Source: Stomorhina lunata (lineage: Eukaryota > Arthropoda > Insecta > Diptera > Rhiniidae). Taken from it: DNA of 64,000 nucleotides. How positions within the stretch are numbered: the first letter of the stretch is position 1; each line of letters opens with the position of its first letter. The notes under the pieces are model-generated. The model saw only the letters and a program-made list of their open reading frames with translations, was not told the origin of the DNA and ran no database searches. The position numbers and the translations under genes are program-made. The stretch covers positions 5,092,001 through 5,156,000 of the forward strand of contig OW121740.1 of NCBI GenBank assembly GCA_933228675.1. Reading direction: 5' to 3'. Shown piece after piece: positions 35,076 to 48,934 of this stretch.

Positions 35076-36389
35076 TTTGTAATAAACTTTGCTCTTTCAA
35101 ACTCATTTTGCCGATTGTATTTAACAATCGTGTTATATTAAGAAAATTATGAAAAGTAGTCGGCTACTGGTAGTTAGGAGTACCTTCGCCTGGTTATCAG
35201 CCATCTTCGTTGAAAGCGACTAAGAGACTTAGTAAAATGTTACTGTTTTTCTCTCTGAATTATATGTGTTAAAAAGCCGATTTGTAGTCGGCACCTGAAT
35301 ACATTATATTCAGCTTATAAATAGTAAAATCACTATAACTAATATTTCTTTGTCAATAATATACTTTAAAATATTCTGAATAATAATCCAATCAATACCA
35401 CAACCTAATTCAAAAGAAAACGTAAATAATCCTTAACCCATTTTTATCACTACTTCATCCTGTTTAGACAATTAAAATTCGAAAACCATATATCGAGCTT
35501 CGAAAATCAGAAGCTTAGTATTTACTTTCTTAATGTTAACTTGCTCTATTATTTTTAGCTTTACTGATGCAAAATATTGGGTTGTTCAAAAAATAATTTT
35601 GGCTTTTCAAGAAAGAAAGTGTTCCAAATGAAATTGGAGGTTGTATTAGGTAACATATAATTTAAAGCGTGTAAAATAACAATTCTTTTAAGTAAGAAGA
35701 TATATTGAAATATTGTACAAATCATTGAAAACATTGAAAAATTCTTCAATATTTATTAATGTATGAACTTCCCCAACAATTTACCTGTTAAATTTGATGT
35801 TGTAAAAACGCCACAATGGTTAAAAATGGGTTAAGATCAAAATATATTTAATTCTTTGTTGAATAGATTCCAATAAGTAGATAAATATTTATCTTAAATT
35901 AAGATGTCATATTAATGAAAACAAACATAAGAAATTATATATTATCGAAGGCAAGCCTAGAAAGAATAAGTACTTGTTTGAAAACTTATAACAACATAAA
36001 CATAAATCAAAGATTAATTTCCAAGTGCTGGGAAAAATAAAACTCATATATCGTATAAATTCCTAGGTATGAAGCGGAATATTGTAAGAAGATAATTTTC
36101 TTGGCAGCACATTCTAAATCAAAGCAACACAGATCTATATCAAGAATTACTAAAGATTTTAAATTTATTGCCATTATTGAGGCTTAATGTTAATCGATTT
36201 TTTTTTATTTGTATTAACATTTAAATATAATACAATTCATTTGTATTAATTTTATTTGTATTAACTGCCCATTACAAATTTTTCAATTTTCCAATTTTTG
36301 TATGAAAGTTTTAAAAATTTTAAAGGCATTTAGCAAAAACGTAGTCATAATGTGGTTGCTCCTATAAAAAAACGTGAGTAATTTTCGAA
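35076..36389. other. Unique AT-rich spacer
   Basis: No gene recognised. A less AT-rich piece at 35155-35300 has GTAGTCGGCTACTGGTAG near its left and GTAGTCGGCACC near its right. The 62-codon minus-strand frame at 35561-35749 has no motif. Confidence 0.5.
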
Positions 36390-37153
36390 ATATTTATACG
36401 CTTCACCACCATAGGTGGAAAGGATATTATAAGTTTGTGCAGATGTATGTAACGCATCGAAATATTTGTCTTAGACCCACCTTTTAGTATACCAAAAGGC
36501 TTATAATCACTTTCTGAGTCGATTTGGCGATGTCCGTCCGTCCGTCTGGCTGGCTGGACCCCCATGTAAACCTTGTAATCAAACTACAGGTTGCAATTCT
36601 AAAGATAATTTTATGAAATTTGGCACAGATAATTTTTTTGAAATCGATCAAAATCGGTCCCTTTATTTATGGTACCTCCCATAGGTCCCACTTCCCTGAA
36701 TTGCTATATTGGCCACAAATATCAATATTTTTTCATGAAATTTAAAACTTAAATCACTGTACCAAATTTCGTTGAAATCGGTTCACATTTGACCATAGCT
36801 CCCATACAAACTCTTCTTTAAAAACGCACTAAATGAGACAAAAATTACTAAAACGCTCGTAAATCTGAAGATAATGGGAATTTTAAGTTTATTTTTCGCA
36901 CATATAACGACTGTAACCACTGTAACCAATTTGACAAACTTCGAGATAATCGGTCCACATTTGACCCTAGCTCTCATATAAGTCCAAATGTCAGAATCAG
37001 CTTAAATATATTTGTTTTGAGAAAATGTTTGTATGATGGCAAAATTTGGCAAATATTTGTCTTTATACATGAAAAATAACACCTTTGACCTTAGTGGTGA
37101 AGGGTATCGTATGGTCGGGCTTGACCGACTATAGCACTTTCTTACTTGTTTTT
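36390..37153 (+). mobile_element. Helitron/DINE-1 (mini-me)-like element, copy 2
   Basis: Same layout and orientation as 28394-29190, and highly similar along its length. Landmarks are CTTCACCACCATAGGTGGAA, CGATGTCCGTCCGTCCGTCT (36530-36549, with one GGCTGGCTGG follow-on instead of several), CCACTTCCCTGAATTGCTAT, GGTGAAGGGTATCGTATGGT and CTTTCTTACTTG at the end. It has a small deletion near 36640 and another near 36745 relative to copy 1. The two short minus-strand frames within it are not genes. Confidence 0.8.
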
Positions 37154-37454
37154 CCTATAAGATGGACCAACTTTTTATTACAATATTTCTTTAAACCAAA
37201 GCTTCAATTTAAACTTAGTATTTCATAATTTACAAAACATTAAAAGTTAAAGGATTTCTGAAGCACATTAGGTTTTTTTTAACTTTTTCATAAAATTCAT
37301 TATACAAAAAACATAGTCATTCATCACTTTCATTCATAAGTTTTTAAAACCATCATAGAAGTGACATACATATGTGAAGACTTAATTAATATTAGAATTT
37401 ATAATTAATCTTTCTTATTGTTTTGCCAAAAAGAACTTTTTAAATAAGCAATTT
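37154..37454. other. Short unique spacer
   Basis: Plain AT-rich DNA between two dispersed elements, with nothing recognisable. Confidence 0.5.
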
Positions 37455-38030
37455 TTATACCCACCACCAAAAAGATTGGCGGGTATATTGAAATTGTCAG
37501 TTCGTTTATAATTTTCTTAAAATTGGTTCAAAAACCAAAAGGGATATATATTTTGAATCCTTATGAAATTCTTAGGCGATTAAGCGTCTGTCTGTCTTTT
37601 GAAATCACGATAACGTCTAAACGAAAGGAGCTTGGTCACTGAAACTTGGCAAAGACATTCTCCATTTCTGGGAAAACTTGGTATTGAAACTGGGCAAAAT
37701 CGGTTTACATTTGACTATAGCTCCTATATAAAATCGCCTAGGTTAATCGCTTATTTTCTAATAAATAACAAATTGTAACAGCTATGATGATAAAATTTGG
37801 CATATAGAAGTTTTACATAAGCACAGCATATAAAATTTCATCGAAATCGGTTGACATTTAGCCATAGGTCCCATAGAAAAGACTTATGGAAATAGCCAAA
37901 ATTCCACCTACAATACGCTTAAATGATAATAAATCTAAAACTTTAATAGTTATAATCACTGAATTAAGCACCAGGAAGTCTTATGTACTTATAATACTTT
38001 CTTATAGTACTTTCTCACTTGTGTTTTTCT
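37455..38030 (+). mobile_element. Dispersed fly repeat, family 3
   Basis: Begins TTATACCCACCACCAAAAAG followed by ATTGGCGGGTAT, a near inverted repeat (ACCCACCA.. / ..GGCGGGT), and ends with TTTCTCACTTGTG, comparable to the CTTACTTG terminus of the Helitron-like copies. It shares the module AAAATCGGTTTACATTTGAC then TATAGCTCCTATATA with the other families. It has one short GTCTGTCTGTC tract at about 37587, the same site type that is a large microsatellite in other copies. No coding frame. Confidence 0.7.
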
Positions 38031-38756
38031 TTAAATTAGTCAACCAAAATGTTTTATAAATAATAATTTGATTGATTTTCAATTTTTATTAAATATTGTA
38101 ACCAATTACTAAATGACTTTTCTATTGGTTTATATAAGCCACTTAAGTAATTGCTTATTTGAATTACTACGTATCTGTTTAATAAATTGTTTCTAACTAT
38201 ATAAGAATATCTCAAAATGACAGATGTCACTCATTTATTCTTAGCAATAGTGATCTTGTGACAATACTCTGTTCAAATATGACTTGACATTGACATATAT
38301 ATTTATATTTGTTTAATATTCACAGAAAAGATGGAAGAATTAAATAAAAATTTCCAGTTAAAAAAGCAAAGTCAAAATATTAAAAAAATTAAAAGATATT
38401 TACATAAGTATCTAAAATTTTTTCAATGAAAAATAAACACATCATACTCGTATTTAAAATGACATGAAGAATGTTCCGCATATCAACAAAAATATTACAA
38501 GTACAATAATACACAGAAAAAAAAAATTAAATAGCACATTTCCATAAAACTGAATATTTATTAATATATATTTTCTTAATGAAAATTTTATATTTTTGAA
38601 AATAAAATGTAGATTAAAAAACTGAATAATCGGTCAAGCTAATAATGTATGGCTCAACTTTAATCGTTAGAGTGAAAAATCGACACTATTTACTTGTATC
38701 TCAGTTTTTCACATACAATTTTTTTATAGAAAATCGTTCATACAAATTCATAAATA
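38031..38756. other. Unique AT-rich spacer
   Basis: No gene or repeat recognised. A 60-codon frame at 38645-38827 runs into the next element and is not a gene. Confidence 0.5.
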
Positions 38757-40525
<1,769 letters not shown>

Positions 40526-42112
40526 ATTCTTTTGTAAAAACAATTCATGAAATTTCTATAGAAATTTTCTGCTATATCAATTTTTGCTGAAAATTTTTTA
40601 TTAAAATTCTTTTATTTTATAAAACTATTATTTTTTGTAAACCGATCGACTTAGATTCACATTCTGAGTCGCTTCAACGATGTCCATCGGGCAGGCTGGG
40701 CTGCTGGCTAGCAGGATATCCATTTAATCAAATTTTTTTACAATGAAACGTTTTTAATATAATTTTTATAAACATTTTTGTTTTATTTTCTATTTAATTG
40801 TTTTTGGATATTCTCGGTAAGTGGAGTGTACTTTTTACTAATTTTAATTTGAATGTGTACTATTTTTAATCTACACTATATAATGTACATTATATATACA
40901 TAAGCTAGTATATGGATGCTCTTAAAATCTTTTATTTATATAAAATATTTTGCATATTTTAAATCATTTATTAATCAGGTTTGAGGGTAAAAAATTACTA
41001 AATAAATTCCAAAAAATAATCATAATCAGAAAATCTCTATATTATAATATTAACATTTTTAAACTAAATTCCAATAAGGCAAAATATTTAAATAAATATT
41101 TAATATTTAAATACTGTATAAAATATTTAGAGAAAAATGAAAAATTTGAAAAAGTGCTAAAAATTATTTCTATATAATTTCATGTTAGCACTTAGATAAA
41201 AAAATTTAAAATTATTTAATTATAAAACTAAAAATGTGCAGCATAATTTTCTAGCCTCGCGTAAAAGTTTAAAATAAACAAATAAAGGTTGGAAGGGTTT
41301 TATAATTTTTTGCTAATAAATGAAATGCATAGAAATAATGGTCCTTAAAATAGAACTACATCCTGAGTCAATTTTATGAATGCTCCATATAAAGCTTATA
41401 TTCACAGAACAGGTCGTTATTTCTTAAGTTTGAGCTTAAATACTTTTAGTGACTAAAAGTAGCTCAAATAAATATTAAAAAAAAAAAAAATTTCGCCAAG
41501 TGCATAAGTTTTTGCTTCATGATATATTTTGATTTGTATATGCGTCATACAGAATCCAGTCTCTAAGTATCACAGAAGCTTTTGTTTGACTTTGAATTAT
41601 GCTGAAAACATGACAATGAAAGTAAAGTGTCCTTTTTGGTTGTGATGGATACTTTGAGAATTCAAAGAGCAAAATTTATAGGGTATATACAGAAAAAAGC
41701 ATTAAGGTAGTTCCCAAAAAAGTATTTATTATACATTTTTATTACATATTTAACAACTTTTATTTATTGTTCAAACATGAGTTTTTTATTAACAACTACC
41801 ATCATTTTAATATAAGAAATAAATTCTTTAAAAAGTTTATAAATAGATATATATAGATATAAATTTTCTTGTTTTTTGTACCCAACTACTTTTTTTGAAA
41901 GATATACTAATTAACATTCGGTTTTACTCGTCTAAAATATAAATTTCTAAATACTTAGTAAGAATAAAATACACACAAACATATTTTCGCATGAAAGTAA
42001 ACACTAACGCATTTGTTACAAATGCTTAAACATTGTATGAATTTGTTGACACAGTGCACTGTGGTTACTTAGGAGAACAAATATCATCTTTCTGCAGTCC
42101 TACTTAAATTTT
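40526..42112. other. Spacer with a small element scrap
   Basis: At about 40637-40735, GATCGACTTAGATTCACATT, CTGAGTCGCTTCAACGATGT and CCATCGGGCAGGCTGG are a decayed version of the (GTCY)n segment of the Helitron-like elements (compare 36480-36555). The rest is unique, very AT-rich DNA. The 75-codon K/N/I-rich frame at 40950-41177 reflects base composition only. Confidence 0.5.
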
Positions 42113-43795
42113 GAACCGAAAAATTTTCTATAAAAAATTTTTAACCGAAAAATTTTCTACAAAAAATTCTTAACCGAAAAATTTTCTACAAAAGATTTTG
42201 TACCGAAAAATTTTCTGCAAAAAATTTTAACCGAAAAATTTTCTGAAAAAAATTTTAACCGAAAAATTTTCTGAAAAAAATTTTAACCGAAAAATTTTCT
42301 GAAAAAAATTTTAACCGAAAAATTTTCTGAAAAAAATTTTAACCGAAAAATTTTCTTAAAAAAAATATTTACCGAAAAATTTTCTATAAAAATTTTAACC
42401 GAAAAATTTTCTATAAAAAATTTTAACCGAAAAATTTTCTTTAAAAAATTTTTAACAGAAAAATTTTATAAAAAATTTTTAAAAAAAATTTTTAACCGAA
42501 AAATTTTTTATAAAAAATTTTTAACCGAAAAATTTTCTATAAAAAATTTTTAACCGAAAAATTTTCTATAAAAAATTTTTAACCGAAAAATTTTCTATAA
42601 AAAATTTTTAACCGAAAAATTTTTTATAAAAAATTTTTAACCGAAAAATTTTCTATAAAAAATTTTTAACCAAAAAATTTTCTATAAAAAATTTTTAACC
42701 AAAAAATTTTCTATAAAAAATTTTTAACCGAAAAATTTTCTTTAAAAAATATTTAACCGAAAAATTTTCTATAAAAAATATTTAACTGAAAAATTTTCTA
42801 TAAAAATTTTTTACCAAAAATTTTCTATAAAAAATTTTTAACCGAAAAATTTTCTATACAAAATTTTTAACCGAAAAATTTTCTATAAAAAATTTTTAAC
42901 CGAAAAATTTTCTATAAAAAATTTTTAACCGAAAAATTTTCTATAAAAAATTTTTAACCGAAAAATTTTCTATAACAAATTTTTAACCGAAAAATTTTTA
43001 ACCGAAGAATTTTCTATAAAAAATTTTAACCGAAAAATTTTCTATAAAAAATTTTAACCGAAAAATTTTCTATAAAATATTTTAACAGAAAAATTTTCAA
43101 TAAAAAAGTTTCTATAAAAAATTTTTACCGAAAAGTTTTCTGTAAAAAATTCTAGCCGAAAAATTTTCGATAACAAATTTTAATCGAAAAATTTTCTATA
43201 AAAAATTTTTAATCGAAAAATTTTCTATAAAAAATTTTTAACCGAAAAATTTTCTATAAACAATTTTTAACCGAAAATTTTCTATAAAAAATTTTAACCG
43301 AAAGATTTTCTATAAAAAATTTTAACCGAAAAATTTTCTATAAAAAATTTTAAAAGAAAAATTTTCTATAAAAACTGTTTAACCGAAAAATTTTCTATAA
43401 AAAATGTTTAACAGTAAAATTTTCTATAAAAAAATTTTATCAGAAAACTTTTCGATAAAAAATTTTTAACCGAAAAATTTTCTGTTAAAAAATTGTAACC
43501 GTAAAATTTTCTATAAAAAATTTTAACCGAAAAATTTTCAATAAAAAATTTTAACAGAAAAATTTTCTATAAAAAATTTTAACCGAAAAATTTTCTATAA
43601 AAACTTTTATACCAAAGAATTTTCTATTAAAAAATTTTTGTATAATGAAAAATTTTTATACAGACAAATTTTTTTACAAAAAAATTATATGAAGAATAAT
43701 TTTCTACAAAAGTTTTAATAAAGAATATTTCTTTTGTTTAAAATATTTTCTATCAAAAATTTTGTATCAAAAAATATTTTTAAAACAAAAATTCG
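42113..43795 (+). repeat. Minisatellite array, type E (about 29-bp monomer)
   Basis: About 58 monomers made of TTTTTAACCGAAAAATTTTC and TATAAAAAA. This type retains the left half of the shared core (TTTCTATA) and has lost the right half (AAAAAA replaces GAAA), the mirror of type A. Local variants form runs: CTGAAAAAAATTTTAACC units at 42240-42360 and ACCAAAAAATTTTC at 42665-42720. The central part (42490-43020) is the most homogeneous. Confidence 0.93.
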
Positions 43796-45241
43796 AAAAC
43801 AAAAGTTTTCCTTTTATCATTTGTATACATACGAATTGTAATGAAGTAGTAAATTGAACCTTTATATACTTCCAGCAAACTTTAATTTTAATTTTTTTAA
43901 TGTATTCAAAAATATACCACTTACAACCCCTGTGCAGCTAGAAACGCTTCATATAAATTTAAGTATATTTATCTACATGAGTTGTATCTATGCGTCGTAG
44001 TACGTGTAAAACGAACATATGTATACACGAGTATAAGTAATATATAATATTTACATACATTTTGTCACTGTAAAGTTATTCTCTTTGTCAGAGTTTATCT
44101 CACATACACCCATTTTGGGGTGTATGCGCCCCTTTCCCCATATTTTGTATTAAAAAGTCCTTTTGTTTTCGGTCTTGATAATTGTGTTAAGACATGAAAT
44201 TATTTTGGTCATTGTGGACGTGGGGGCTTTTTAAATTATTAAATATTTAGGCTTATAAATGTTGTCCTTTTTTGTAAACAAATGAAATATCATAAGGAAA
44301 AGTTGGAGTGATGGATGAAAGCTTAGGGTAAAAATAACCTTTTCACCTCTGGAGTCAGAAATTCATGTGTATTTATTATGTCAGATTATTTAATTTTTGT
44401 TTCTATTTAAAAATTATATTTTAGATTTTAAACATTTAAGTATTTAAATGTAATTGTTGTTTTTTGTATTAAATATTTCAATCAAGCTGACCAATAAAAA
44501 TTTAATAACAATTTGCAACTAATTAAATTTTCAATTAAATCACAAAACAAATGAATTTTATAATAAATTGTTAAAGGAAAAATAATTTAAATACTTTGTT
44601 ATTTAATCCTGTCGATTCAGGCATGTGTGCGACCAGGACACGTTTCAATAATATTTGCAAGTATCAGTGCATTCGAGTGAATGAGGGAGCGTGATAAATT
44701 GTTATAACAATTATTAAAATATTTAATAATAAACATAATTATTACTTATTTTCATAGTTATTATATGCAGGTTAAATTAAATAAAAACATACAAAATGTA
44801 TGAAATAAAATTAATTAATTTAAATATAAAACTATATAATTTTGAACAAAAAAGAACAAACTCCAAGAGCACCTGGTACTATTAGAAAATCAGGTCGTAT
44901 TGTTAAACGCAATTGAAATAGTAACTGTAATTAAGTGTAAAATAAAAATAAAAAATTACTTATAAGTATAAAAAACGTTATATTCTTACAAATATTCATT
45001 CGTTTTTATTAATAAAAAAAATCAATAAAATGTTAATTGGAACATGTCTAATAGCAAACGAAAGTGACAGAACTAATCAATAGCTGTAAGTCTGATTTAT
45101 ATATTGAAAAATAATATGTAATGAATTGAACATGAAATATCTTTTATAAACTAACATAAAGATAATTCTAATGTTTACAAATACAAATTACCAATTCTAA
45201 TTTGGTAACAATTAAATTTTGTTGTTCTATTTAAGTTGAAG
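43796..45241. other. Unique spacer with one perfect hairpin
   Basis: CATACACCC (44103-44111) and GGGTGTATG (44118-44126) form a perfect 9-bp inverted repeat with loop ATTTTG, in a patch that is GC-rich for this window (44100-44145). No gene is recognised. The last 100 bp before 45242 are AT-rich and unrelated to the satellite that follows. Confidence 0.5.
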
Positions 45242-46713
45242 AGTTCAGTTCTAGTTCAGTTCTAGTTCAGTTCTAGTTCAGTTCTAGTTCAGTTCTAGTT
45301 CAGTTCTAGTTCAGTTCTAGTTCAGTTCTAGTTCAGTTCTAGTTCAGTTCTAGTTCAGTTCTAGTTCAGTTCTAGTTCAGTTCTAGTTCAGTTCTAGTTC
45401 AGTTCTAGTTCAGTTCTAGTTCAGTTCTAGTTCAGTTCTAGTTCAGTTCTAGTTCAGTTCTAGTTCAGTTCTAGTTCAGTTCTAGTTCAGTTCTAGTTCA
45501 GTTCTAGTTCAGTTCTAGTTCAGTTCTAGTTCAGTTCTAGTTCAGTTCTAGTTCAGTTCTAGTTCAGTTCTAGTTCAGTTCTAGTTCAGTTCTAGTTCAG
45601 TTCTAGTTCAGTTCTAGTTCAGTTCTAGTTCAGTTCTAGTTCAGTTCTAGTTCAGTTCTAGTTCAGTTCTAGTTCAGTTCTAGTTCAGTTCTAGTTCAGT
45701 TCTAGTTCAGTTCTAGTTCAGTTCTAGTTCAGTTCTAGTTCAGTTCTAGTTCAGTTCTAGTTCAGTTCTAGTTCAGTTCTAGTTCAGTTCTAGTTCAGTT
45801 CTAGTTCAGTTCTAGTTCAGTTCTAGTTCAGTTCTAGTTCAGTTCTAGTTCAGTTCTACTTCAGTTCTAGTTCAGTTCTAGTTCAGTTCTAGTTCAGTTC
45901 TAGTTCAGTTCTAGTTCAGTTCTAGTTCAGTTCTAGTTCAGTTCTAGTTCAGTTCTAGTTCAGTTCTAGTTCAGTTCTAGTTCAGTTCTAGTTCAGTTCT
46001 AGTTCAGTTCTAGTTCAGTTCTAGTTCAGTTCTAGTTCAGTTCTAGTTCAGTTCTAGTTCAGTTCTAGTTCAGTTCTAGTTCAGTTCTAGTTCAGTTCTA
46101 GTTCAGTTCTAGTTCAGTTCTAGTTCAGTTCTAGTTCAGTTCTAGTTCAGTTCTAGTTCAGTTCTAGTTCAGTTCTAGTTCAGTTCTAGTTCAGTTCTAG
46201 TTCAGTTCTAGTTCAGTTCTAGTTCAGTTCTAGTTCAGTTCTAGTTCAGTTCTAGTTCAGTTCTAGTTCAGTTCTAGTTCAGTTCTAGTTCAGTTCTAGT
46301 TCAGTTCTAGTTCAGTTCTAGTTCAGTTCTAGTTCAGTTCTAGTTCAGTTCTAGTTCAGTTCTAGTTCAGTTCTAGTTCAGTTCTAGTTCAGTTCTAGTT
46401 CAGTTCTAGTTCAGTTCTAGTTCAGTTCTAGTTCAGTTCTAGTTCAGTTCTAGTTCAGTTCTAGTTCAGTTCTAGTTCAGTTCTAGTTCAGTTCTAGTTC
46501 AGTTCTAGTTCAGTTCTAGTTCAGTTCTAGTTCAGTTCTAGTTCAGTTCTAGTTCAGTTCTAGTTCAGTTCTAGTTCAGTTCTAGTTCAGTTCTAGTTCA
46601 GTTCTAGTTCAGTTCTAGTTCAGTTCTAGTTCAGTTCTAGTTCAGTTCTAGTTCAGTTCTAGTTCAGTTCTAGTTCAGTTCTAGTTCAGTTCTAGTTCAG
46701 TTCTAGTTCAGTT
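45242..46713. repeat. 11-bp satellite, about 134 units, almost invariant
   Basis: The unit AGTTCTAGTTC (equivalently CAGTTCTAGTT) repeats for about 1,472 bp. Checking the phase every 60 bases shows no insertion or deletion over the whole tract, and I see a single substitution, G to C at 45859. The unit is itself a dimer of AGTTCT and AGTTC, so the sub-period alternates 6 and 5. The array stops abruptly in an A run at 46714. A stray near-complete monomer (GTTCTAGTTCT) lies about 130 bp further on at 46841-46851. No frame is read from it as a gene. Confidence 0.98.
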
Positions 46714-48094
46714 AAAAAAAATCTAAAACATTTTTTTTTTTTAGAAAACCCCGTTTTAAGTTTGGTCCCTTTGAGCGACAAGTCTCATTTGCCTACCCAG
46801 GGAAATAAAACTCAATAAAACACTTTGTTTAGTCCCTGCGGTTCTAGTTCTATTGCTCAATATTTGCCATTTTATAACAACACGTGTTACTAATTATTTA
46901 ATGTAAAATTAACTTGGTTTCTGTTGAGGTTGTTATGTAAGTATTTTAATGTCCTTCAACCATTTTATGTTACTCGACAATTTCCATTAATGTTTGTTCA
47001 ATTAAAGTTTGTTAGTTATTTGCTAATGTTTTGCGTTAATTTTTATTGTTGTTTTTATTACAGCAGTAACTAAAAGAAGGCCAAAAACGTAAAACCTTGT
47101 ATGTTTAAAAACACTAATATTTGATTATGGCTTTTATATGGTAAACAAAAATTTACCACATTTCATTTACTTAAATTTTGTATAAACTTACCGCATTTAA
47201 AAACAAGTAAAGCGTTAAATAAAAGACTTCTCTGCAAATAAACACAAAATTTCAAAATTAACTGACCAAGTTGTATGTGTATGTGTGTGTGTGTTTATGT
47301 GCAGGTGTGAGTTTATTTTTAAATGGGTTTTGGTTTTTTTGGTTGGCTGAATGTTTGGTCCGACGCTGGGTATTTGTGTAAAGTGCAAATAATTAACTTG
47401 TGTGGACTAAAAAACATATGCAAAAACTATCGCATAGCTACTTAAAATCTAAAACAACACATACAAATATTTATATATTTACAAATGCATCATCCGCTTC
47501 CTTTATTATATACACAACTTAAGTTTAAAATTGAAATAAACTATATTTAAATTTTTATACTTTTGACCACAAAATCTCATATATGCACAGTGGTTTTACC
47601 ATTTAACAAACATTTAATTATATATTGTATTTATGTTTGTTTGACATTTAGAGATTTTGGTTTAATTTCACAATAAATTAAATAACAAACAAATCATATG
47701 TATATAACATATTTCCATCAAATACAATAAATTGGATATGTTATTTTGTATAAATATTAAATGAAAAGCATGTTTCATCGGAAGCATAAAACCACTGTAG
47801 GAAACAATTGAGTTTTTTTGATATTTTATTCTCAAACAAGTTCAATTGTATGTGGTTCGTTAACACATAATACATAAGCACATTCTTACTAATGATCAGT
47901 TGATACAAAATCGTCATAAATTACAATCGACTATAATCTAAATTAAGACAATTTATTTTTAATTCATACATGACAATTTTTGAGGCTATTAAAGTTATGT
48001 ACTTTTTTAAAATATCAAAGAATTCTTTGTCAAAAATAATTTTTACTTTTAAATAATTGTGATTCCAAATATAGCATAAATTTTGACTATGAAC
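46714..48094. other. Unique spacer right of the satellite
   Basis: The first 140 bp are less AT-rich (CCCTTTGAGCGACAAGTCTC, GCCTACCCAGGG) and unique in the window. A (TG)n tract lies at 47277-47295. No gene recognised. Confidence 0.5.
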
Positions 48095-48375
48095 AAATCG
48101 CCGCATTCGATTTCGATTGATATGTAATATTTAAGAAACATTTGTGTAGCATACTTTTAGGATAATCTTAATAATATATAATATTTAAGGTTCATTACAT
48201 TGTAACTTATATGTTAGAAGTTTCCTGATGGTCAAAGAATTTAGTTTTAACTAAATGTTTTGACAAACAAACGGATATATATAAATTTTATTAAACTTTT
48301 TGCAAAGTAAATTATTTTGTAAATCCCTAAAGTATGTTAAACAATATTTGCAATGCGTAGTTTTGGACGTTGTTT
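48095..48375 (-). mobile_element. Palindromic MITE-like element, copy 6 (decayed)
   Basis: CCGCATTCGATTTCGATTGA at 48101-48120, then TGTAGCATACTTTTAGGATA and AATCTTAATAATATATAA match copy 4 (17921-18145), as do GACAAACAAACGGATAT and CCCTAAAGTATGTTAAACAA near the far end. The GGGGCC terminus is lost on both sides. It shows that the family is dispersed and not restricted to the 15-18 kb cluster. Confidence 0.75.
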
Positions 48376-48934
48376 TTCATATGCTTTAAGAAATTTTTTA
48401 GGAAAGTATTCTACGATTTTATTTTTTTCTTAAGAATTTTCAGCGAAAAAACTAATATTATATTTCTTCTTATTTATAGAATTATATACTTTTAAGTTCT
48501 TTTTAATAAATGTCATTTTGAAACTCATTTTTTTACTTATGACAGCTTTGCGTTAACTTAACGTTATTTTTTTCATAAGTATTTGTATATAATTGTTAAA
48601 AGTAATGTGATTCCTATAGGTATATGAAAATAAATACTCTAAAAAATAATTAAATGTGTGTATGGGAGTTTGTTGGAATTAATAATAGATGTGTTAAGAG
48701 TCAACTATAATCAGAAGTTGGTTACAAATACTTAAACGTATTTTGCTTTGAATTGGATATAGATAAATTTAAAGGTAAAGAAAACCCTTTATACCAAAAG
48801 GTAGCTATTTATATCCCTAAATTTACTTACTTGTATAGAAATGATAGATTTTCTATAATAAAATATCGTCTTAAAACTCTTACATGAGATGATGAACACA
48901 CAGTGCAAAAAAGAGAAGGAGTGACCCTACAACG
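48376..48934. other. Unique AT-rich spacer
   Basis: No gene or repeat recognised. The beginning of a 92-codon minus-strand frame (48827-49105) overlaps the following repeat and is not a gene. Confidence 0.5.

Noticed and set aside
45242..46713. Telomeric repeat
   Set aside because: Higher flies lack short telomerase repeats. The 11-bp unit AGTTCTAGTTC does not resemble TTAGG, and the array is interstitial with unique DNA on both sides.
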